DNA from: DASVWH01 sp036389715
GTDB lineage: Bacteria > Acidobacteriota > Blastocatellia > Pyrinomonadales > Pyrinomonadaceae
Assembly: GCA_036389715.1 (NCBI GenBank)
Contig: DASVWH010000017.1
Span: 1-10,448, forward strand
Reading direction: 5' to 3'
Length of the DNA: 10,448 bases
The position numbers and the translations under genes are program-made. Below the pieces are notes generated by a model. The model had not been told where the DNA came from, did not search any database, and saw nothing but the letters and a program-made list of their open reading frames with translations. Below are positions 6,608-10,448 of this stretch, piece after piece (position 1 is the first letter of the stretch; every line of letters begins with the position of its first letter).

Positions 6608-7402
6608 TTACGCTGCGGCAATCAGGGCACGCAGCGCGTCTTCCGGCTCGTCGGCTCGCATCAGCAGCTCGCCGACGAGGAAGCCCCTGTAGCCAAGCGA
6701 GTGCAACGCGCGCAGGTCAGCGTTTGTCCGCAGTCCGCTCTCCGTCACCAGCGTCGAGCCTTCGGGAGCATCCTGGGCCAGGCGGGACGAAACGTCAAGC
6801 GAGACTTCAAATGTGCGCAGGTCACGATTGTTGACTCCGATGAGCGTCGCGCCGCTTTCGGCCGCGCGCCGCATCTCCGCGCTCGTATGCACCTCGACCA
6901 GCGCGTCCATTCCCAGCTCGTCCTCCACCACTTGCCGCAAGCGCCTGAGCGGCTCGTCGTCGAGCGCGGCCACGATCAGCAGCAGCGCATCGGCCCCGGC
7001 GGCAGCCGCTTCGTAAAGCTGGTATTCGTCGAAGATGAAATCCTTGCGCAGCACAGGCAGAGAGACCGTCGCGCGCACTGCGCGCAGGTCGTCCAGCGAG
7101 CCCAGGAAACGGTCCTCTTCGGTCAGGACGGAGACGGCCGCCGCCCCGCCCGACTGGTAGCTGCTGGCGAGTTCGGCCGGATTGACGCGCCCGCGAATCA
7201 CTCCCCTGGAAGGCGAAGCGCGCTTCACTTCGGCAATCACATTAAGCTGCGACTCTTCAGCCAGAGCGGCACGCAGCGCGTGCGGGCGCGCATCGCGCCG
7301 AACCGCCAGCGCCTGCCCGCGCAACGCTTCCGGGGAAGATAATTTTTTGGCCCCGGCCAGCCGCGCCCGCTTGAGCGCCATGATCTCCGTCAGAAAATCC
7401 AT
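6608..7402 (-). CDS. trpC: Indole-3-glycerol phosphate synthase
   Basis: Closes the indole ring of CdRP with loss of CO2 and water. It is 264 residues long, monofunctional, and separate from trpF. Family motifs are present in order: the N-terminal helix MDFLTEIMALKRARL, IAEVKRASPSRG with the substrate-binding Lys, SVLTEEDRFLGS, LRKDFIFDEYQLYEA with the catalytic Lys, LVEVHT, GVNNRDLRTFEV, LVTESGL and GFLVGELLMRA for phosphate binding. The ATG at 7400-7402 places the standard N-terminus correctly; it has no evident Shine-Dalgarno. The gene follows trpD after a 177-base gap. Confidence 0.96.
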   Translation of the reverse strand: MDFLTEIMALKRARLAGAKKLSSPEALRGQALAVRRDARPHALRAALAEESQLNVIAEVKRASPSRGVIRGRVNPAELASSYQSGGAAAVSVLTEEDRFLGSLDDLRAVRATVSLPVLRKDFIFDEYQLYEAAAAGADALLLIVAALDDEPLRRLRQVVEDELGMDALVEVHTSAEMRRAAESGATLIGVNNRDLRTFEVSLDVSSRLAQDAPEGSTLVTESGLRTNADLRALHSLGYRGFLVGELLMRADEPEDALRALIAAA

Positions 7403-7436
7403 GTCTGAAAATCAGAGTGAAAACGAGTGAAAAGAA

Positions 7437-7480
7437 GAGGAAAGCAATGGCTTAAAACGCCCGAGACAGAGCCTTTCCTC
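7437..7480. repeat. Short inverted repeat and purine/pyrimidine-biased gap between trpD and trpC
   Basis: GAGGAAAG (7437-7444) and CTTTCCTC (7473-7480) are exact reverse complements with a 28-base loop. The gap as a whole (7403-7579) is strongly strand-biased: from about 7472 to 7572 the minus strand is mostly purine (GAAAG, GAGGG, GGAAAG words), and near trpC the plus strand reads TGAAAA three times at 10-12 base intervals. The 7-base periodicity is not clear here. No gene is seen in the gap. Confidence 0.5.
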
Positions 7481-7579
7481 GCCCTCTCCGCGACCCTTCG
7501 CCGCTCTTCGTCTTTCTGCGCCGCCCTCGCCTTATCCTTTCCCTCTTTCGACGCCCCCTGCCTCTTTCCCTTGACACGC

Positions 7580-8680
7580 TCACCTGTTTGTCGCTTTGAC
7601 GAGCTGGTCCAGTTTGTAGAGGGCAGCGCCGCCGTCAATGCTCTGCTCGGCGAGACGCGCGGCGGCATCGAGGTCGGGCGCAGCGCCGCCGACAAAGAGA
7701 GCTGCGGCGGCGTTTGCGATGACCAGCTCGCGTGCTTCGTCGCGCCGCTTTCCGGCCAGCACCGCGCGGATAATCGCGGCATTGGCCTCGGCGTCGCCGC
7801 CGCGCAGGCTCGTTAGCTCCCTGCGACCGAATCCGAAATTCTCCGGGCCGATCTCAAAAGTCCTGACGCTGCCCGCGCGCGCTTCGGCCACGAAGGTTTG
7901 AGCGCCGAGCGTGACTTCATCGAGCCCGTCCAAGCCGTGAACGACCCAGGCGTGCTCCGTCCCGAGCGCAACCAGAACTCGTGCCAGCGACTCGACCAGG
8001 GACTGATGCCAGACGCCTATCAGTTGTCGCGGCGCGCCCGCGGGGTTCGTCAAAGGCCCCAGCAGGTTGAAGGTCGTATGCACGCCCAGCTCGCGGCGGA
8101 TACCGGCCACGCGCGCCGTCGCCCCGTGATAGAGCGGCGCAAACATGAAGCAGATGCCGAACTCCTCCAGGCACTGCTCGGAGATTTCGGGCCGCGCCGT
8201 GACGCAGACGCCGAGGGCCGACAAAACGTCCGCGCTCCCCGAACGGCTCGTCGCAGCGCGGCTGCCGTGCTTGGCGACCGGCAGCCCAGCTCCCGCGATG
8301 ATGAAAGCGGCGGCGGTCGAGACGTTGAAGGTCTTCGCATGACTCGAACCCGTCCCCGCAGTGTCTATAAAACGTTCGTGACTGCTGTTGAGCCTGACGG
8401 CACGCGCGCGCATGGCCGACGCCATCCCTGCCAACTCCTCGACCGTCTCGCCCTTAACCGCCAGCGCGACCAGTGCCGCCGCTATCTGAGCATCCGTCGC
8501 TTCGCCGTCGAGCAGGGCTTCAAGGAGCGCCCCGGCCTCCGCGCGCTGCAAATCCTCGCCGCGCATCAGGCGCAGCAGGAGCGCGCGCAAGCCCATCTCC
8601 GCGCGCGGCTCATCGCTGCGCGCCGGAGTCGGCAGCAGCCAGGAGGGCCTCAACGTGCGTGATGCCTCTTCGTCTGTCAT
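7580..8680 (-). CDS. trpD: Anthranilate phosphoribosyltransferase
   Basis: Transfers phosphoribose from PRPP to anthranilate. It has 366 residues, slightly long because of about 28 extra N-terminal residues before the usual first helix; M29 is an alternative start. Recognised parts: the helical N-domain with GEDLQRAEA and GEATDAQIAAALVAL, the PRPP loop region DTAGTGSSHAKTFNVST (107-122), KHGSRAATSRSGSADVL (137-153), RRELGVHTTFNLLGPLTNPA (about 195-214), and the Mg-binding DE in HGLDGLDEVTL (D254, E255). Departures from the common family pattern are GTGSS for GTGGD, KHGS for KHGN, and His in LGVHTTFN where Arg is usual. The ATG at 8678-8680 lacks a clear Shine-Dalgarno and abuts a heptamer hairpin. 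Confidence 0.95.
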   Translation of the reverse strand: MTDEEASRTLRPSWLLPTPARSDEPRAEMGLRALLLRLMRGEDLQRAEAGALLEALLDGEATDAQIAAALVALAVKGETVEELAGMASAMRARAVRLNSSHERFIDTAGTGSSHAKTFNVSTAAAFIIAGAGLPVAKHGSRAATSRSGSADVLSALGVCVTARPEISEQCLEEFGICFMFAPLYHGATARVAGIRRELGVHTTFNLLGPLTNPAGAPRQLIGVWHQSLVESLARVLVALGTEHAWVVHGLDGLDEVTLGAQTFVAEARAGSVRTFEIGPENFGFGRRELTSLRGGDAEANAAIIRAVLAGKRRDEARELVIANAAAALFVGGAAPDLDAAARLAEQSIDGGAALYKLDQLVKATNR

Positions 8681-8692
8681 GGGAAGTCAGTT

Positions 8693-8775
8693 TTCAGTTT
8701 TCGGTCTTCAGTTTTCAGTAAGAATCAGTAAGAGATTGAGAGCTTGAAACTCAAAACTGAAAACCGAAAACTGAA
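8693..8775. repeat. Inverted heptamer-repeat hairpin between trpG and trpD
   Basis: Bases 8693-8715 and 8753-8775 are reverse complements at 22 of 23 positions, the one difference being a possible G-U pair in RNA, with a 37-base loop. The arms consist of 7-base units of the CAGTTTT / AAAACTG type with variants CGGTCTT and AAAACCG. The structure fills most of the 114-base gap and ends only about 12 bases from the trpD start codon, leaving no normal Shine-Dalgarno. Confidence 0.88.
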
Positions 8776-8794
8776 GACTCGCAGCCGCCAACTT

Positions 8795-9361
8795 TCAGAG
8801 CTTGAGTAAATTGGCGAGCAATCTTTTTCCGTCGGTGGTCAGAATAGATTCGGGATGAAATTGGACGCCCTCGATTTTCAGCTCGCGGTGGCGCAGTCCC
8901 ATGATGACGCCGTCGGGCGTGGTGGCCGAGACCTCCAGGCAGTCCGGCAGGCTCTCGCGCTCGACGACGAGCGAGTGATAACGCCCGGCCTTGAAGCGAT
9001 AATCAATCCCCTCGAAGATAGTGCGCCCGTCGTGACAAATCTCCGACGATTTGCCGTGAACGAGCGTCGGCGCACGGACCACGCGCCCGCCGAACGCCTG
9101 CGCGATTGATTGATGCCCGAGGCAAACGCCGAGAATCGGGATGCGCCCGGCAAAATGTTCGATCATGCTGAGCGAGACGCCCGCGCCGTCGGGCGTGCCC
9201 GGCCCCGGCGAGATCAGAATCTTGTCCGGGCAGCAGTGCGCCTCGACCTCTTCGACCGTCACCTCGTCATTACGGCGCACGTCCAGCTCCTCGCCAAGCT
9301 CGCCCAGATACTGCACGAGGTTGTAAGTGAACGAATCGTAATTGTCTATCACGAGAATCAT
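8795..9361 (-). CDS. trpG: Anthranilate synthase glutamine amidotransferase subunit
   Basis: Class I glutamine amidotransferase that supplies ammonia to TrpE. The 188 residues are normal. The N-terminus MILVIDNYDSFTYNLVQYL is diagnostic of TrpG/PabA. SPGPGTPDGAG is at 51-61; the nucleophile is C80 in GVCLGHQ, and the catalytic pair H169 and E171 sit in VQFHPES. The family also serves folate synthesis as PabA; with no other copy in view, dual use is possible, but the trp context favours anthranilate synthase. The ATG at 9359-9361 is certain from the conserved first residues; the bases upstream are heptamer repeats rather than a Shine-Dalgarno. Confidence 0.96.
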   Translation of the reverse strand: MILVIDNYDSFTYNLVQYLGELGEELDVRRNDEVTVEEVEAHCCPDKILISPGPGTPDGAGVSLSMIEHFAGRIPILGVCLGHQSIAQAFGGRVVRAPTLVHGKSSEICHDGRTIFEGIDYRFKAGRYHSLVVERESLPDCLEVSATTPDGVIMGLRHRELKIEGVQFHPESILTTDGKRLLANLLKL

Positions 9362-9366
9362 TTTAG

Positions 9367-9487
9367 TGAGCAGTAAACAGTGAGCCGTGAGCAGTCAGTG
9401 ATAAGTAATAAGTAATAAATAGCGAGTAGTGGGCGACAAGCAGCTCGTCTTTCTTTTACTGCTTACTGCTCACTGCTTACTGCTTAC
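9367..9487. repeat. Inverted heptamer-repeat hairpin between the cyclophilin gene and trpG
   Basis: Bases 9367-9398 and 9456-9487 are reverse complements at 27 of 32 positions, with a 57-base loop. On the minus strand the right arm reads GCAGTAA-GCAGTGA-GCAGTAA-GCAGTAA, and the 7-base register can be followed through the loop (ACTTATT-ACTTATC) to the other arm (GCTCACG-GCTCACT-GTTTACT-GCTCACT) and up to the trpG start. The first units overlap the end of the cyclophilin gene: its last codons CAG TAA are part of a GCAGTAA unit. Confidence 0.88.
9412..9439 (-). promoter_or_regulatory. Possible internal promoter for trpG in the hairpin loop
   Basis: On the minus strand TTGTCG (9434-9439) is followed after 16 bases by TATTAC (9412-9417), each matching four of six bases of the sigma-70 consensus. 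Both lie in the loop between the arms of the heptamer hairpin. The AT-rich heptamers offer several overlapping -10-like words, so the match may be chance. Confidence 0.25.
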
Positions 9488-10232
9488 ATTGTTGCACAAC
9501 AGCGCGCGTGATGCGTACCGGCTTAAGGGGCTTTTCGCCTTCGACGGGGGCCTGGTTGATGGCCTCCACGACCTCCATGCCTTTGAAGACGCGTCCGAAG
9601 GCGGCGAACTTTCCGTCGAGCTGTGCGGCCTCGCCGAGCAGGATGAAGAAATGAGTGGACGCGCTGTTGGGCTCGTCCGGGCGCGCCATCGAGACTATCC
9701 CGCGCACATGCTTGACGTAATTCGGCTCGTCAGGAATCTTGCGGGCGGCCCTGCGCGCCAGCTCCAGGCCCCATTTTTCGCTGGTCGAAAGATTGCCGCC
9801 CTGCACGACGAACCCTTTGACGACGCGGCTGAAGGTCGTCGTCTCGAACGCACCGCTGGCAACCAGGTTGAGAAAGTTGCGGACGGTTTCGGGCGCGGCC
9901 TCGGCCAACATCTCCAGCTCAATCACGCCCGCCTCCGTCTCGAACCTGATGCACTGCCCGGCCAGCTTTTCAACCGGCACGCCGTCGAAAGGCTCACTCT
10001 TGGCCGACTCTAAAGCGCCGGGACGCTGGTTGATCTTCTTCGGCTGCGGCGACGGCTGCTCGCCCTGCGCGAAGACGGCAGAGACGAGCAGCAAGAGAGC
10101 CCCCAGCACGACGACAACACGTCCAGCCCCAAACGCGGCCTCGCGCCCGGCGCGGGCGAGAGAGCGCAGTAGAGCCCACCTGACACACATCTTTTTCGCC
10201 TTCACGCTGATGCCTTCCTCCCAGTCCCTCAT
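9477..10232 (-). CDS. Exported cyclophilin-type peptidyl-prolyl cis-trans isomerase
   Basis: Catalyses proline cis-trans isomerisation during protein folding. The C-terminal domain (about residues 94-245) is a cyclophilin: ETVRNFLNLV, TTFSRVVKGFVVQGGN with catalytic R136 (the common His of FHR is Ser here), STHFFILL, and LDGKFAAFGRVFKGMEVVEAI. The N-terminus has a basic region and a hydrophobic run VVVVLGALLLLVSAVFA (39-55) with a likely signal peptidase I site after A55, so it should act outside the cytoplasmic membrane, possibly anchored. The ATG at 10230-10232 overlaps the trpE stop (ATGA) and has GAGG five bases upstream. M15 would give a more usual signal-peptide length. The stop lies inside a heptamer repeat. 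It is unusual for such a gene to sit between trpE and trpG. Confidence 0.92.
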   Translation of the reverse strand: MRDWEEGISVKAKKMCVRWALLRSLARAGREAAFGAGRVVVVLGALLLLVSAVFAQGEQPSPQPKKINQRPGALESAKSEPFDGVPVEKLAGQCIRFETEAGVIELEMLAEAAPETVRNFLNLVASGAFETTTFSRVVKGFVVQGGNLSTSEKWGLELARRAARKIPDEPNYVKHVRGIVSMARPDEPNSASTHFFILLGEAAQLDGKFAAFGRVFKGMEVVEAINQAPVEGEKPLKPVRITRAVVQQCKQ

Positions 10233-10448
10233 AATCCCCTCTCGGCCATCTCTATCGCGCGCAGCAGGGCGCGCGCCTTGTTAACCGTCTCCTCATATTC
10301 GCGCTCGGGCACGGAGTCGGCCACGACCCCTGCACCCGCCTGGACCAGAGCGCGCCCCTCTCGCATCACTATGGTCCGAATGGCGATGCAGGAATCCAGA
10401 TTGCGCGCATAATCGAGGTAGAGCACCGCGCCCGCGTAGACGCCGCGC
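10229..10448 (-). CDS. trpE: Anthranilate synthase component I, C-terminal end
   Basis: Only the last 72 residues plus one base of another codon are in the window; the rest lies beyond the right edge. TrpE converts chorismate to anthranilate using ammonia from TrpG. The visible part matches the end of the chorismate-binding domain: RGVYAGAV, IAIRTIV, the strongly conserved QAGAGVVADSVPE and YEETVNKARALLRAIE. PabB and isochorismate synthases share the fold, but this tail together with the trp neighbours makes TrpE by far the best call. Its TGA overlaps the cyclophilin ATG by four bases (ATGA), so the two should be translationally coupled. Confidence 0.95.
   Translation of the reverse strand, partial: RGVYAGAVLYLDYARNLDSCIAIRTIVMREGRALVQAGAGVVADSVPEREYEETVNKARALLRAIEMAERGL

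Noticed and set aside
6701..7342. 213-codon plus-strand open frame opposite trpC
   Set aside because: trpC is unmistakable on the other strand; this frame only mirrors its codon bias.
7898..8662. 254-codon plus-strand open frame opposite trpD
   Set aside because: It is an antisense shadow of trpD in GC-rich DNA, with an Arg-rich product and no recognisable domain.
9362..9476. Trp leader peptide/attenuator or T-box
   Set aside because: No short frame with tandem Trp codons and no T-box sequence or specifier loop was seen; the hairpins are explained by the heptamer repeats.
9367..9487. Miniature transposon (MITE) with terminal inverted repeats
   Set aside because: The inverted arms are internally heptameric, differ in sequence from gap to gap, and show no target-site duplication, so a transposed element is not supported.

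Overview
The window is GC-rich bacterial DNA. Every supported gene is on the minus strand, so transcription runs from base 10448 towards base 1. It carries an almost complete tryptophan biosynthesis cluster in the order trpE (3' end only), a cyclophilin, trpG, trpD, trpC, trpF, a receiver-GGDEF protein, trpB, trpA and a small conserved-looking protein. These are followed by recA and the N-terminal half of an amidohydrolase. The style of RecA (an SLPGLQARLMSQ-type L1 region), the small protein and the gene mix suggest Acidobacteriota, possibly class Blastocatellia. This is an inference from protein style; no rRNA or other marker is present.

Layout from the upstream (right) end: trpE overlaps an exported cyclophilin-type peptidyl-prolyl isomerase by ATGA. 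Then come trpG, trpD, trpC and trpF, each set off by a gap of about 114 to 181 bases. A diguanylate cyclase sits between trpF and trpB. trpB, trpA and the 117-residue protein form a tight block with overlapping stop and start codons (TTGA, then TGATG). recA has its own leader with a good -10 box and a palindrome that may be an SOS operator. The amidohydrolase runs off the left edge.

Together the trp genes cover the path from chorismate to tryptophan: TrpE/TrpG make anthranilate, TrpD adds the phosphoribosyl group, TrpF isomerises, TrpC closes the indole ring, and TrpA/TrpB make indole and join it to serine. The three non-trp genes (cyclophilin, diguanylate cyclase, small protein) have no known role in this pathway.

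The most unusual signal is in the gaps. Several are built from degenerate 7-base tandem repeats whose two ends are reverse complements, so they can fold into long hairpins: recA/amidohydrolase, trpG/trpD and cyclophilin/trpG most clearly, with weaker versions at trpC/trpF, trpD/trpC and GGDEF/trpB. The 7-base word differs from gap to gap but the architecture recurs. In one case the repeat supplies the last two codons and the stop codon of the upstream gene. It resembles the heptanucleotide STRR repeats of filamentous cyanobacteria in form, but the paired inverted design inside one biosynthetic cluster is worth following up. No RNA genes, insertion sequences, CRISPR arrays or plus-strand genes were found.
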